This document shows, in pieces, positions 8,543-17,836 of a stretch of 64,000 bases of DNA (position 1 is the stretch's first letter; every line of letters starts with the position of its first letter). Under the pieces are notes generated by a model, which did not search any database, was not told the DNA's origin, and worked only from the letters and a program-made list of their open reading frames with translations. The translations under genes were made by a program, and so were the position numbers. The stretch lies in assembly GCA_020058765.1 (NCBI GenBank), contig JAGVDM010000001.1, forward strand, positions 62,001 to 126,000. Reading direction: 5' to 3'. The stretch comes from Candidatus Peribacterales bacterium (lineage in GTDB: Bacteria > Patescibacteriota > Gracilibacteria > Peribacterales > Peribacteraceae).

Positions 8543-8929
8543 ATGCCAAAAGAATCCACAGCCAAAGCAGGCAAAAAGATTCTGATCGTGGAAGACGAGC
8601 GGCCTCTTGCGCATGCTCTTGAGCTCAAGCTCACCAGCAACGGCTACCAGATTACCGTTGCATCGAGTGGTGCAGATGCGTTGCGAGAAATCGGCGCAGG
8701 TAAATTCGATCTCATTCTTCTGGATCTCATCCTCCCGGGGATAGATGGCTTCGGCGTGCTGAAAACCCTCAAAGAGAAGAAAACAAAAACACCCATCATC
8801 GTTCTCTCCAATCTTGGACAAAACGAGGATCAGGAACGCGCCAAAGAGTATGGAGCGGTGGGCTACTGTGTGAAATCCAATACGCCCTTATCGGCGATTG
8901 TTGAACTCGTTCACTCCACTCTTTCATAA
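8543..8929 (+). CDS. Single-domain response regulator (CheY-like receiver)
   Basis: 128 residues, receiver domain only. The acidic pair is in IVEDERPL, the phospho-acceptor aspartate is in LILLDLILPG, the conserved Thr/Ser region is IIVLSNLG, and the lysine is in YCVKSNTPL. There is no output domain, so it probably acts by protein contact. It sits 5 bp upstream of pilB and probably shares its promoter, which suggests control of pilus assembly. A natural partner is the histidine kinase at 18.4-20.0 kb just after the pilin genes; that pairing is inference. Confidence 0.93.
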   Translation: MPKESTAKAGKKILIVEDERPLAHALELKLTSNGYQITVASSGADALREIGAGKFDLILLDLILPGIDGFGVLKTLKEKKTKTPIIVLSNLGQNEDQERAKEYGAVGYCVKSNTPLSAIVELVHSTLS

Positions 8930-8934
8930 TCCCT

Positions 8935-10722
8935 ATGGCTGTTGCAGACGCACAACTCAAAGAGATTCTCCTGAAGCAAAACTACCTCTCCGCAGAGGAT
9001 GTTGATCGTGCTGAACAAGAGAGCAAAGAGCGTGATGTGACGCTCAAGCAAGCACTGATCGAACTCGAACTCCTCACGGAAGATCTCTACGAGAATGCAA
9101 TCGCCGAGCACTACGGGCTCGCATATTTCGATCCGGAAAAAACAGAAATTTCCCCCGATGTGATTACGGCATTGCCTGAGCAAATCGCTCGCACCATGAA
9201 CTGTGTGGTTGTGCAGCGGCCTGGGGCAACGCAGGTAGTCATTGCCACATCGGATCCCAGCAATCCCGATCTTGAAGAAGCAGTACGCATGAATCTGGAT
9301 CAAACAGAGCCGCTGTTTACTACCGAGACGAAGGGGGGCAAGAAGAAGAGTAAGAAGCCAGAAACACGCGCAAAATTCACTGGAACCATCAGTTGGATCT
9401 ATGCGAGCCAAGCGGTAATCGAGCGTCTATTCACGCATTACCGAAAGCCACTCGACACACGCTTCCAGCAGATTATCGAGGAGCAGAAAAAGGTCGCTCC
9501 AGAAATCCTGCAGGAGATTTTCAACGATGCAATCCAAATGAATGCATCGGACATCCACTTCGAACCACAAGAACAAATGGTGATCGTGCGCTTTCGTGTA
9601 GACGGTGTGCTGCACGAGGCCGGTCGTATTCCCAAGGAATACTACGAAGGCGTGCTCAATCGCATCAAGATCGCATCCAACATGCACATCGATGAGCACT
9701 TTGCCGCGCAGGACGGCGCCATTCGTTACAAGGCACCATCTGGTATGAAGGTCGATATGCGCGTCTCGGTTGTGCCGGTCGTGGATGGTGAAAAAGTGGT
9801 GATGCGTTTGCTCTCCGAGTACGTACGCAAGCTCACACTTGGCACACTCGGCTTTTCCGATGAAAACCGCCAAACACTTGAGGCAGCTTCGCAAAAACCA
9901 TTCGGTATGATCCTTACAGTAGGGCCAACTGGATCAGGAAAATCCACTACGCTCTACGCGCTCCTTAAGCTGCGCAACAAGCCGGACGTGAACATTTCCA
10001 CTGTGGAAGATCCTGTGGAATACAAGATCCCGGGTATCAACCACATCCAAAAAAATGACGAAACAAACCTCACATTCGCCAACGGTCTGCGCGCGCTTAT
10101 GCGCCAAGACCCAGACATCATGCTGGTGGGTGAGATTCGCGACAGCGAAACGGCAGATATTTCCGTGAACGCTGCGCTCACAGGTCACCTACTCTTCTCC
10201 ACGCTGCACGCGAACACCGCCGCTACGGCCGTGCCACGTCTGTTGGAAATGGGTGTGGAGCCGTTCCTCCTGGCCTCCACCCTGGAAGTCATTATTGGCC
10301 AACGTCTCGTGCGCCGTGTGTGCGCGAAGTGCCGCTACAGCTACGCCATCACCGGCGAAGAAGTGCGCAAACTCTTCCCGGCAGCCAAGCAATTCTTCTC
10401 TGGCAAAGAGAAAATGCGCTTGTTTAAGGGGAAAGGCTGTCCATCATGCAGTGGCACTGGGTACGCCGGGCGTATTGCCATTCATGAATTGCTCGCGATG
10501 TCTCCCGAAATACAGGAGATGGTGACTTCCAGAAAAACAAGTCGTGATATCGAGCAACTTGCACGTCGACAGGGCATGAAACTGATGTTCGAAGATGGTT
10601 TAGAAAAAGTACGCCAGGGCTTCACTACACTCGAAGAGCTCATGCGCGTTGCCGCTCCGCCGCTCGAAGTCATCAAGCCAGACCGTGCCAAGAAATCCAA
10701 AAATGACAAACGAGACAAATAA
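8935..10722 (+). CDS. pilB: Type IV pilus extension ATPase PilB (GspE family)
   Basis: A 595-residue cytoplasmic hexameric motor. The N terminus resembles the MshEN/GspII_E_N domain (about 1-130). The catalytic core has Walker A GPTGSGKST (330-338), Walker B IMLVGEIRD (about 395-403) and the His box LLFSTLHAN. A zinc-binding pair of CxxC motifs (C463/C466 and C502/C505) is typical of PilB/GspE. It powers pilin polymerisation with PilC. It overlaps the next gene, pilC, by 20 bp. No PilT retraction ATPase is seen in the window. Confidence 0.96.
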   Translation: MAVADAQLKEILLKQNYLSAEDVDRAEQESKERDVTLKQALIELELLTEDLYENAIAEHYGLAYFDPEKTEISPDVITALPEQIARTMNCVVVQRPGATQVVIATSDPSNPDLEEAVRMNLDQTEPLFTTETKGGKKKSKKPETRAKFTGTISWIYASQAVIERLFTHYRKPLDTRFQQIIEEQKKVAPEILQEIFNDAIQMNASDIHFEPQEQMVIVRFRVDGVLHEAGRIPKEYYEGVLNRIKIASNMHIDEHFAAQDGAIRYKAPSGMKVDMRVSVVPVVDGEKVVMRLLSEYVRKLTLGTLGFSDENRQTLEAASQKPFGMILTVGPTGSGKSTTLYALLKLRNKPDVNISTVEDPVEYKIPGINHIQKNDETNLTFANGLRALMRQDPDIMLVGEIRDSETADISVNAALTGHLLFSTLHANTAATAVPRLLEMGVEPFLLASTLEVIIGQRLVRRVCAKCRYSYAITGEEVRKLFPAAKQFFSGKEKMRLFKGKGCPSCSGTGYAGRIAIHELLAMSPEIQEMVTSRKTSRDIEQLARRQGMKLMFEDGLEKVRQGFTTLEELMRVAAPPLEVIKPDRAKKSKNDKRDK

Positions 10723-12694
10723 CCCTCAACAGGCAGAGCAAGTACAGGGCAGCGCCGCACGGCGACTGATCCGATCGTTGCTGTTGTATGTGCTCCCCGC
10801 AAAGAAAACTGAGCAGCCTCAGGCGCCGGTTGCACCAGCTGCACAGCAGATCGTTATACCAGAGAGTATTGGCCAATTACCGCAGCCCGCACAACCGAAG
10901 CGGCGCGCTGTGGCACGGAAGCATAAAACTACCAAACACGTTGCTCACAAACATCGTGTGATCAAAAAGAAGCACAATAAACGCCGATCGCATGTGGCAA
11001 CACCACAGCATCCCATTCCTCCGGCGCATCAACGCGCAGGTGTTGTGAGTGCCGCGGAGCGTCATCAAGCACGCCTGACTCCGCAGGCACCCTTCAGTGT
11101 GTCGGATACCGACAAGCACGGTCTTTTGGATATGGAGTTCATCGATATTGCTTCTCCGTTACCATCTCCATCCTTGCCACTGTCATCACTCGAGCAAGAA
11201 TCCTCCATCACCAATGCACCCATCACCAAAACACAGGTAGCACAGGAAATGCAGGTGGAATTTACTGATGCAGATGCCAAGCAGTCTGCAGTAGATGAAA
11301 ATGCACTGCGCGAGCAGGTGCAGGCAGAAGGATTCCTTGAATCAGTACAGCCAGAAGAAAAGAAGCTCGCTGCCGCAGACATGGCAAAACGAGTCGCCAT
11401 TGTGGAGGAACAGCAGGCGCAAGATCCGAAAGCACTGAAAAAGCAGATCAAAGAGAAGGCAAAACGCGAACGCGAAGAAGAGAAGCGCTGGCAGAAAGAG
11501 GCTGATCTACGCGAGAAGCAGGCAAAGAAAGAAGAGGCGAAGCCTGTGGTTGCAGAAACGAAAGACGCCAAGGCGCCGCTGAAGTACAAAATGCCAGAAG
11601 TAAAAAAGCGCGGGCCACTCAAGGTGATAGCAGACTCGCTCGGGAACATGGGTCTCGATAAAGAGCGCATCGCATTCATCGACAACTTGGCGACGATGAT
11701 GGACGCAGGCCTGCCACTCTTAGATGCTCTGCGCGTCTTGCAGAAAGAAGCGCGCAAAGGACCCATGCGCAAAATCCTCGGCCGTATTCTTGTTGCTGTG
11801 GAAATGGGTAGCCCGCTCTGGCGCGCTATGGAGGGCCAGTACTTCTTCAAACAGCAACAGGTCGCCATGATCCGCGTTGGCGAAGAATCCGGATCGCTCG
11901 CGGAAAATTTGCAGTATCTTGCCGAGCAGGAAGAGAAAGATCGTACGCTGAAAGGCAAAGTGAAAACCGCAATGATCTACCCAACGATCGTGCTAGTGAT
12001 GCTCACGGTCATCGTGTTCGGTCTCGGCCTCTTTGTGCTGCCACAATTAGTGCAGGTCATTATTTCCCTTGGCGTGCCGCTCCCATTTGTGACGCGTGTC
12101 ATCATCGGCTTTACGAACGTCTTCACCACCCATACACAAACAATTCTCTTGTCGTTCCTGGGAGGCGTGATCACGTTCATACTGCTCACCAAATACACGC
12201 CATTCAAAATTGTTGTTGAGTGGTGCCTCTACCACATCCCCGGTATTGGTACGCTCATCATCGAAGCTACACTCTCTCGATTTGGTGTGGTGATGGGTGG
12301 TCTACTACGCGCAGGCGTGCCTATTACTGAGGCGCTCGATTCGCTCGCAAAGGCGACGAGCCTCACTCGGTATCAGTCCTTCTACGAGCGCCTGCTTGAA
12401 CAGGTGCAACTTGGTGATGCATTTGCCACGAGCTTTGAAAAAATCAAAACGACAGACAAATGTTTCCCAGTGTCCATGCAGCAACTCATCGTAACAGGTG
12501 AACAGTCCGGCTCACTTACGAAGATCATGTTTAAAATTGCGCAGATTCACGAGAAGCGCGCAGCTGATGTTGCCGAGAAGCTCCCCGTCATCATTGAACC
12601 GATGCTGCTACTCTTCATTGGTGGCCTCGTTGCCACGATTGCTTTGGGAGTTCTTGCACCGATTTACAGCGTTGTTGGAAATATTGGCGGATGA
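10703..12694 (+). CDS. pilC: Type IV pilus inner-membrane platform PilC with long N-terminal extension
   Basis: About 663 residues, against roughly 400 for usual PilC. The C-terminal 370 residues are a standard T2SSF protein: two GspF repeats (IDNLATMMDAGLPLLDALRVL and RFGVVMGGLLRAGVPITEAL) and three membrane helices ending in LFIGGLVATIALGVLAPIYSVV. The extra 280 residues comprise a Pro/Ala-rich part, a very basic Lys/His-rich stretch (about 65-105), and a Glu/Lys/Ala coiled coil (about 230-285). The ATG at 10703 lies inside the end of pilB, so the two are translationally coupled. Confidence 0.93.
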   Translation: MTNETNNPQQAEQVQGSAARRLIRSLLLYVLPAKKTEQPQAPVAPAAQQIVIPESIGQLPQPAQPKRRAVARKHKTTKHVAHKHRVIKKKHNKRRSHVATPQHPIPPAHQRAGVVSAAERHQARLTPQAPFSVSDTDKHGLLDMEFIDIASPLPSPSLPLSSLEQESSITNAPITKTQVAQEMQVEFTDADAKQSAVDENALREQVQAEGFLESVQPEEKKLAAADMAKRVAIVEEQQAQDPKALKKQIKEKAKREREEEKRWQKEADLREKQAKKEEAKPVVAETKDAKAPLKYKMPEVKKRGPLKVIADSLGNMGLDKERIAFIDNLATMMDAGLPLLDALRVLQKEARKGPMRKILGRILVAVEMGSPLWRAMEGQYFFKQQQVAMIRVGEESGSLAENLQYLAEQEEKDRTLKGKVKTAMIYPTIVLVMLTVIVFGLGLFVLPQLVQVIISLGVPLPFVTRVIIGFTNVFTTHTQTILLSFLGGVITFILLTKYTPFKIVVEWCLYHIPGIGTLIIEATLSRFGVVMGGLLRAGVPITEALDSLAKATSLTRYQSFYERLLEQVQLGDAFATSFEKIKTTDKCFPVSMQQLIVTGEQSGSLTKIMFKIAQIHEKRAADVAEKLPVIIEPMLLLFIGGLVATIALGVLAPIYSVVGNIGG

Positions 12695-12784
12695 TCATTC
12701 TCGTGGAATATGTTCTCGCCACACTGCGGGATTTGTGACCCGAAATGCACATTGATACACTTTTCAACACTTTCCCCCATCCGT

Positions 12785-13999
12785 ATGCACCGCTTCACAT
12801 TCCGCCGCCCCGGATTCACGGCGATTGAGCTGCTCCTCGCGATCGGTCTCATCACCATTTCCGCTGGCATGTCTGTGCCGGTGTATCGACAGTATCTCAT
12901 TCGTAGCGATCTAGAGATTGCACGCCAGAACATCTCGCAGGGCATTCAGCGTGCGAAGTTCCTTTCGCAGGTTGCCATGAACGATTCGGCATGGGGATTC
13001 TCTACCGATGCATTGCCAGGTCGCGGTGTGCTCTTCATGGGTGATTCATTTGCAACTCGTGAATCAGATTTCGATGAAGAGTATTCCATTCCACCTACAA
13101 TCGCCGTCGCTGGCCTTACCGAAGTACGGTTCGAGAAGATCTCTGGTCGTCCGATCGAGAGCGGAACCATTACGCTCACTGCATTAAACGGTGAACAGCG
13201 AACCATCGCCGTGAATATTGGCGACGATGGAACAGTGAGTATTCCCGAAGACTGGATTGAAATTTGTATTGATCCATACGGCACGAATCCACGCACGATC
13301 AGCGTACCAGACTCACTGTGGGAAGTGTACGAGGATCAGGGGGCTATCATCGGCGCATGTGGTACTCCTGAGGAAGGAGAAGAATCTTCCTCCAGCTCAT
13401 CCGCTCCAAGCGGCAATGATCCGGAGTTCGAAATCGATGGCGACACAGTGACTCCTACTGAGGATTTCACCTGTGAAATCCGGATTCTCGGTGCCGCAAT
13501 TACTTCTGGCAGTACAAATCTTCCTGTCACCATGCAGGTGAAGATCAGCGGCTGGGAGGATCCATTCGGCTCGTGGAATTTGCCGGTTGATGCGAATGTG
13601 AACGATGGCCAGGCTCACGTGTATGACTGCTCCGATCTCTATTCCGCAGGCACGCAAATCGACTTGCGTGCGAAGTCCTGGGAAAAGAAGAGTTGGTGGT
13701 ACAGCGGCAGCTCCAATTCACACTGGACTACGCTTATGAGCCAGAGCACAGATGCAGTTCCACATAGCGATAATATTCGCGCACTGCGCAACGGAGACCT
13801 GGTGCCTGACGTTCCGGGTATGTCCAACCAATCTTCAATCGAAGATTTCGTTGCCCAGTATATTAACCTCAGCACAGGCACCATGCAGATGGCCGACAAT
13901 CAAGTCATCTATCTCTTCGAGCTTGGCACCAATAACTTGAACAGTTCCTCTGCGGACTTCCAAGATCTTGTCGTGTTGCTAACGATTCTCGAGGCGTAA
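12785..13999 (+). CDS. Minor pilin with large C-terminal extracellular domain
   Basis: About 404 residues. A type III (prepilin) leader is followed by cleavage after RRPG, mature start FTAIE (Glu at +5) and a hydrophobic helix LLLAIGLITISAGM. Residues 25-190 form a pseudopilin-like head. A Ser-rich linker (ESSSSSSAP) then leads to a second domain of about 200 residues with paired cysteines (TCEIR, YDCSD) and aromatic-rich beta-like sequence. I do not recognise that domain; a binding role is possible. No Shine-Dalgarno motif; the ATG at 12785 places the leader peptide correctly. Confidence 0.85.
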   Translation: MHRFTFRRPGFTAIELLLAIGLITISAGMSVPVYRQYLIRSDLEIARQNISQGIQRAKFLSQVAMNDSAWGFSTDALPGRGVLFMGDSFATRESDFDEEYSIPPTIAVAGLTEVRFEKISGRPIESGTITLTALNGEQRTIAVNIGDDGTVSIPEDWIEICIDPYGTNPRTISVPDSLWEVYEDQGAIIGACGTPEEGEESSSSSSAPSGNDPEFEIDGDTVTPTEDFTCEIRILGAAITSGSTNLPVTMQVKISGWEDPFGSWNLPVDANVNDGQAHVYDCSDLYSAGTQIDLRAKSWEKKSWWYSGSSNSHWTTLMSQSTDAVPHSDNIRALRNGDLVPDVPGMSNQSSIEDFVAQYINLSTGTMQMADNQVIYLFELGTNNLNSSSADFQDLVVLLTILEA

Positions 14000-14036
14000 T
14001 TCACGGGAAACCCGTATCGGGAGTATAGTGAGCCCC

Positions 14037-15530
14037 ATGCGACGCCACGCGCGCCCATGGGGCTCTTCGTATCACCGCGATATTGGCCGCCGAGGGTCAT
14101 TGCTTATTGAAGCGATGCTCGCTGTAGTGCTGTTTGGACTCTTCACGACAGCGACGTTTCTTACGCTGCTCACCGGCCAGGAAAGTTCGCAGGAAGGCGC
14201 AGATCGCATTCGAGGAATTCACTATGCAGAGCAGGCAATCGAAATTGCCAAGGCAGTGCGCGATCGTGATTTTGATGAGCTCACGCCGGGTGAATATGGA
14301 TTTACGTTAAACGAAGACGGGCAATGGGCGCTTTCAGGTTCCTCGATTGAACGATATGGGTATCGCACGTTCTTGCGCATCGAATCCGTTGCAGATGATA
14401 AAATCCGCGCCACGGCACGATCTAGCTGGAAGCATGGCTACCACCGCTCCGGTGCAACTGTGCTCTCGGTGGAACTTACAGACTGGCGACGCGATGCAGC
14501 AAGCATTGGCGACTGGTCCAATATTTCCTCTGCGGGAGGAGTGGTAGTGAACGGGTCGCAACTCTTTGGAGACATTGCCGTAGATGGAGACTATGCATAC
14601 GTCACCAGTGATGCCGGTGGAGACGGCCTCTACATTTTTGACGTGTCTGATCCAGAGTCACCGTTCCGCGTGGCAACAACATTTACACCAGGTGGTGCCG
14701 CCCGTGGCCCCGTTGTATACGGCAATACGCTCTACGTGCTCGTAGACGGTACGGGCAATGAGATACATGCCTATGACATTAGCGATCCAACGGCACTCAA
14801 CGGCTCCACCGTACCGATTGCTACATACAACCTTCCAGGCGGTGCGGATCGTGGTGTAGCAATGGCGCGCAAAGGAGCAACATTGCTTGTAGGCGCAGAT
14901 GGAGGAAGTGGCGAGGGAAACTTCTTCACATTCAACATTGCCGATCCCAATACAATCGATCTTCTCGATTTTTACGAGGTTGCCGATGACCCATCGGTGT
15001 TCGATATTGGTGTGAAAGGGAACTATGCACTGCTCGCTACTGGTCGAGATATAGAGGAACTGGTTGTCATGGATATTTCTTCCCCATCTGCACTCGCGCA
15101 GCACGCGAGTTACAACGCCGTGGATGTACACGATGGTACTGCCGCACGCGCGTACGGAACGGGCTTTTACCTCGGTCGTGCAGCAGGAACAACGATCGAC
15201 GAATTCCTTATGATCATTGGTGCAGGTGGCACGCCGAGCGGCGCACCATCCGACACATCCGGTGCGGATATGGGAGCTGGCGGCGAGGGTACGGTGAACG
15301 ATATGGCGATTGATACGCTCGGTTGCTACGTGTTCCTTGCAACCGATTCGAGCTCCAAAGAATTGCAGATTCGTAATGCACGTTCAAAAGATATTCCCGA
15401 AGAGCAGTATGTCGATCTGACGACGGATGCTCGAGGTGTGTACTACGACATGATGGCCGATCGGTTGTATGTATCGACGAACACCGGTTTCACAATTTTC
15501 CTCCCGGGTATCGGCGACGGATGCCTATGA
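14037..15530 (+). CDS. Minor pilin fused to LVIVD-like beta-propeller
   Basis: About 497 residues. The prepilin leader ends GRRG; the mature protein begins SLLIE (Glu at +5), then a hydrophobic helix. A pilin head covers about residues 50-150. The remaining 340 residues contain repeated units of the type DGDYAYVTS...LYIFDVSDP, NTLYVLVD...IHAYDISDP and GNYALLATG...LVVMDISSP, the pattern of LVIVD repeats that form a beta-propeller. TATAGT at 14024-14029 lies 7 nt before ATG 14037, which excludes the in-frame GTG at 14028. It overlaps the next gene by 10 bp. Probable role: adhesive or sensory pilus component. Confidence 0.85.
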   Translation: MRRHARPWGSSYHRDIGRRGSLLIEAMLAVVLFGLFTTATFLTLLTGQESSQEGADRIRGIHYAEQAIEIAKAVRDRDFDELTPGEYGFTLNEDGQWALSGSSIERYGYRTFLRIESVADDKIRATARSSWKHGYHRSGATVLSVELTDWRRDAASIGDWSNISSAGGVVVNGSQLFGDIAVDGDYAYVTSDAGGDGLYIFDVSDPESPFRVATTFTPGGAARGPVVYGNTLYVLVDGTGNEIHAYDISDPTALNGSTVPIATYNLPGGADRGVAMARKGATLLVGADGGSGEGNFFTFNIADPNTIDLLDFYEVADDPSVFDIGVKGNYALLATGRDIEELVVMDISSPSALAQHASYNAVDVHDGTAARAYGTGFYLGRAAGTTIDEFLMIIGAGGTPSGAPSDTSGADMGAGGEGTVNDMAIDTLGCYVFLATDSSSKELQIRNARSKDIPEEQYVDLTTDARGVYYDMMADRLYVSTNTGFTIFLPGIGDGCL

Positions 15531-17050
15531 TGTTGCACCAATCCAGATCCGGCTATGTTCTGCTCATTACGGTGCTCGTAGTGGGTGTGATGGCGTCAGC
15601 TACTGCCATATCGCTCATCATGCTTGGCTTAGGGATAGAGCGCAGCGCCTTCTCGATCCAGCAGTCGACGCAGGCGATGCAAGGGTCGTGGACGTGTATG
15701 GAAAATGCCATACATGCATTGCAGCAGGATCTGGAATACACAGGGAACCACGATCGTGCATTCGTGTATGCCTACGATCAGGACGGTGTACTGACGCAAG
15801 GCACAACCAATTGCCGTATTTACCCAATCAATGGGGAGGAGAATGAAGACAGAACCATCTGCACCGAAGCCACATTCGGAAACTTCACTACGCGTCGCTT
15901 GCAGGTGCAGTTAAGCCGAGTCATTCCCAGCCCCATCATCGAATCGTGGGAAGAAGTAAAAGTCATCACCGACTGCGATGCATTCACCGGCCCTTCCCCG
16001 GCTGATTGCGGCAACGGTTTTGTGGAGGGCGGGCTGGGCGAAGAGTGTGACGATGGGAACACGCTGAATAACGATGGGTGCTCTTCCGTGTGCTTGAATG
16101 AAGTGTGCGGCGACGCAACGCAACAAGCGGGCGAAGAGTGTGACGATGGGAACACTCAGGGTAGTGATGGCTGCAGCGAAACATGCACGTCGGAAATTTG
16201 CGGAGACCTCATTGTGAGCACGGGCGAAGAGTGTGACGACGGCAATACAGACAACAACGATGGGTGCTCCTCCGTGTGCCAGACAGAGGAATGTGGGGAT
16301 GGTGTTACTCAAACAAGCGAGCAGTGTGACGATGGCGATACCATCCCAGGCGACGGGTGCGACGCAACCTGCACCATCGAGCCATCCAATGACGACGCGC
16401 CCGATGACTACATTGCGTACTGGAAGCTGGACGAAACCAATGCGAGCGCCATTGTAGAAGACAGTGGATTAGGCAATTACGACGGTGATCCAGAGAATGG
16501 CGCTGGTGTCGTCACGTCAGATCTCGCTCCACTCGATTTTACGAATGCCGCCGCCCGTGATTTTGATGGCTCCAACGACCACATCGATCTCGACGATGAT
16601 GAAGAATTATTCCCGACGAATATGACAGTGTCCTTTTGGACGAAGAATGACGTTTCTCCATCGCAGTACGATGGCATCGTGTGCAAAACACGCAGAACCA
16701 ACTGGAACCAGGGCTGGGGCTTCTTCTATTACTCCTCAACTCAGGTTGCATTCTTCATTGAGCAATGGAATGCGAACATCGCAATCGGCTCACTCAATGC
16801 GCTGCAGTGGAATCATATTGCAGGCACATACAACGGCAATATTTTGCGGCTATACGTGAACGGTATCGAAGTAGATTCCGATACGTACAACGGCTCCATT
16901 CATCAGGATCGCGGGCTCCACATTGGCCGCTGCGGAGACAACAGCGATGCAAATGCGTTCAATATCAACGGAAAGGTAGATGACGTTCGGATATACAATC
17001 GTGTCCTCAGCGAGGATGAAATCGAGGCACTTGCCAGCGGTAACGACTAA
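15521..17050 (+). CDS. PilX-like pilin fused to Cys-rich DUF4215 repeats and a LamG-like domain
   Basis: About 509 residues. The leader ends SRSG; the mature helix YVLLITVLVVGVMA lacks Glu at +5, as in PilX/GspK-like tip pilins. After a short head come four cysteine-rich repeats of about 31 residues built on EECDDGN...DGCS..C (about 165-285), matching the DUF4215 / Myxococcus Cys-rich repeat pattern. The last about 215 residues resemble a concanavalin A/LamG lectin fold: YWKLDE, DFDGSNDHIDL, MTVSFWTK, WNHIAGTYNG, LYVNGIEV, GKVDDVRIYNRVLS. This architecture suggests a pilus-tip adhesin that binds sugar or protein. The function is inferred from domains only. Confidence 0.88.
   Translation: MPMMLHQSRSGYVLLITVLVVGVMASATAISLIMLGLGIERSAFSIQQSTQAMQGSWTCMENAIHALQQDLEYTGNHDRAFVYAYDQDGVLTQGTTNCRIYPINGEENEDRTICTEATFGNFTTRRLQVQLSRVIPSPIIESWEEVKVITDCDAFTGPSPADCGNGFVEGGLGEECDDGNTLNNDGCSSVCLNEVCGDATQQAGEECDDGNTQGSDGCSETCTSEICGDLIVSTGEECDDGNTDNNDGCSSVCQTEECGDGVTQTSEQCDDGDTIPGDGCDATCTIEPSNDDAPDDYIAYWKLDETNASAIVEDSGLGNYDGDPENGAGVVTSDLAPLDFTNAAARDFDGSNDHIDLDDDEELFPTNMTVSFWTKNDVSPSQYDGIVCKTRRTNWNQGWGFFYYSSTQVAFFIEQWNANIAIGSLNALQWNHIAGTYNGNILRLYVNGIEVDSDTYNGSIHQDRGLHIGRCGDNSDANAFNINGKVDDVRIYNRVLSEDEIEALASGND
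16036..16350 (+). repeat. Tandem 93-bp coding repeat (DUF4215 units)
   Basis: The segment GGGCGAAGAGTGTGACGA recurs at 16036, 16129 and 16222 with a 93-bp period (31 codons), and a diverged fourth unit follows. Near-identity at the DNA level suggests recent duplication or gene conversion; repeat number could vary between strains. Confidence 0.85.
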
Positions 17051-17712
17051 TGATTCCCACATGGCTCCATCATCGGCTGCGCACACAGCGCCCAGGCATT
17101 TCTCTCATCGAAGTGCTGCTCTTTGTGGTGATCATGGCATTAATGGCGGGTGCACTCCTGCCATTTCTCTTCAACGTTACAGAAAGCCGCCAGCGCCAAG
17201 ATGCCATTGCTCTTGTAGAACAGAACGGCGCGCAGGTACTACAAACCATTATTCAGGAAGTGCGCTCTGCGGAGCGCATTCTTGATCCACAGCCCGGCGG
17301 TACGGGTTTTATTCTCGCACTCCAAACGGATTCTGGATCCACCAATCCCACCATCATCGCTCGCGATAGCGGCGCTATCGTGCTCGTTCGTGGTCATTCA
17401 CGGCGCATCCTCAGCTCCGACCTCGTCGGCGTCACGCATTTCGCCGTAGACAATACCTCGAGTTCCGAAGACCACCCAAGCGTTGCTGTAAGCCTGGATA
17501 TGCGACGCATCATCCGTCTACACCAGCCGCTTGTGTACGAAAGCCACTTCGACACGGTCATCAATTTATACCCAGATGATGACGTGACGGGCAACGCATG
17601 TAACTGCGTTACGCCATTTTGCGATTCTGCTTCTGGCAGCTACGTATGGCAGGTTTGCATCGATAGTGTGTGCGTACCCTATACAGATTTTCAGTGTGTG
17701 TACGAGTACTAA
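17050..17712 (+). CDS. Minor pilin (PulJ/PilW-like)
   Basis: 220 residues. The leader ends QRPG; the mature N terminus ISLIE has Glu at +5, followed by a hydrophobic helix VLLFVVIMALMAG. The head is pseudopilin-like (QDAIALVEQNGAQVLQTIIQEVRSAERI), resembling GspJ/PilW-type proteins. The C terminus holds a cluster of cysteines (NACNCVTPFC...VCIDSVCVPYTDFQC) likely to form disulfides outside the cell. Its ATG overlaps the preceding stop codon (TAATG), so translation is probably coupled. Confidence 0.88.
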   Translation: MIPTWLHHRLRTQRPGISLIEVLLFVVIMALMAGALLPFLFNVTESRQRQDAIALVEQNGAQVLQTIIQEVRSAERILDPQPGGTGFILALQTDSGSTNPTIIARDSGAIVLVRGHSRRILSSDLVGVTHFAVDNTSSSEDHPSVAVSLDMRRIIRLHQPLVYESHFDTVINLYPDDDVTGNACNCVTPFCDSASGSYVWQVCIDSVCVPYTDFQCVYEY

Positions 17713-17836
17713 AAACAGTTGCGAGACGTCATTTATCGCAGTGTCAAGCGCATCCTCGCTGCTCCTGCGCGAAAAACGGTAGAATTGAGCCTAACTTTTG
17801 GGTAGTCATTCCCTTCTCTCACTTCCCCCTCGCACT

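Noticed and set aside
11065..11958. A 297-codon open frame on the minus strand opposite pilC
   Set aside because: Ser/Arg-rich, low-complexity translation produced by the complement of Lys/Glu-rich codons; no start signal or recognisable domain, while pilC on the plus strand is certain.
14003..14014. Terminator ACGGG-AA-CCCGT between two minor pilin genes
   Set aside because: Short stem with a very small loop and no T-tract; more likely incidental.
16020..16380. CRISPR-like array
   Set aside because: The 93-bp periodic repeats are in frame and encode Cys-rich DUF4215 units; there are no short palindromic repeats with unique spacers.
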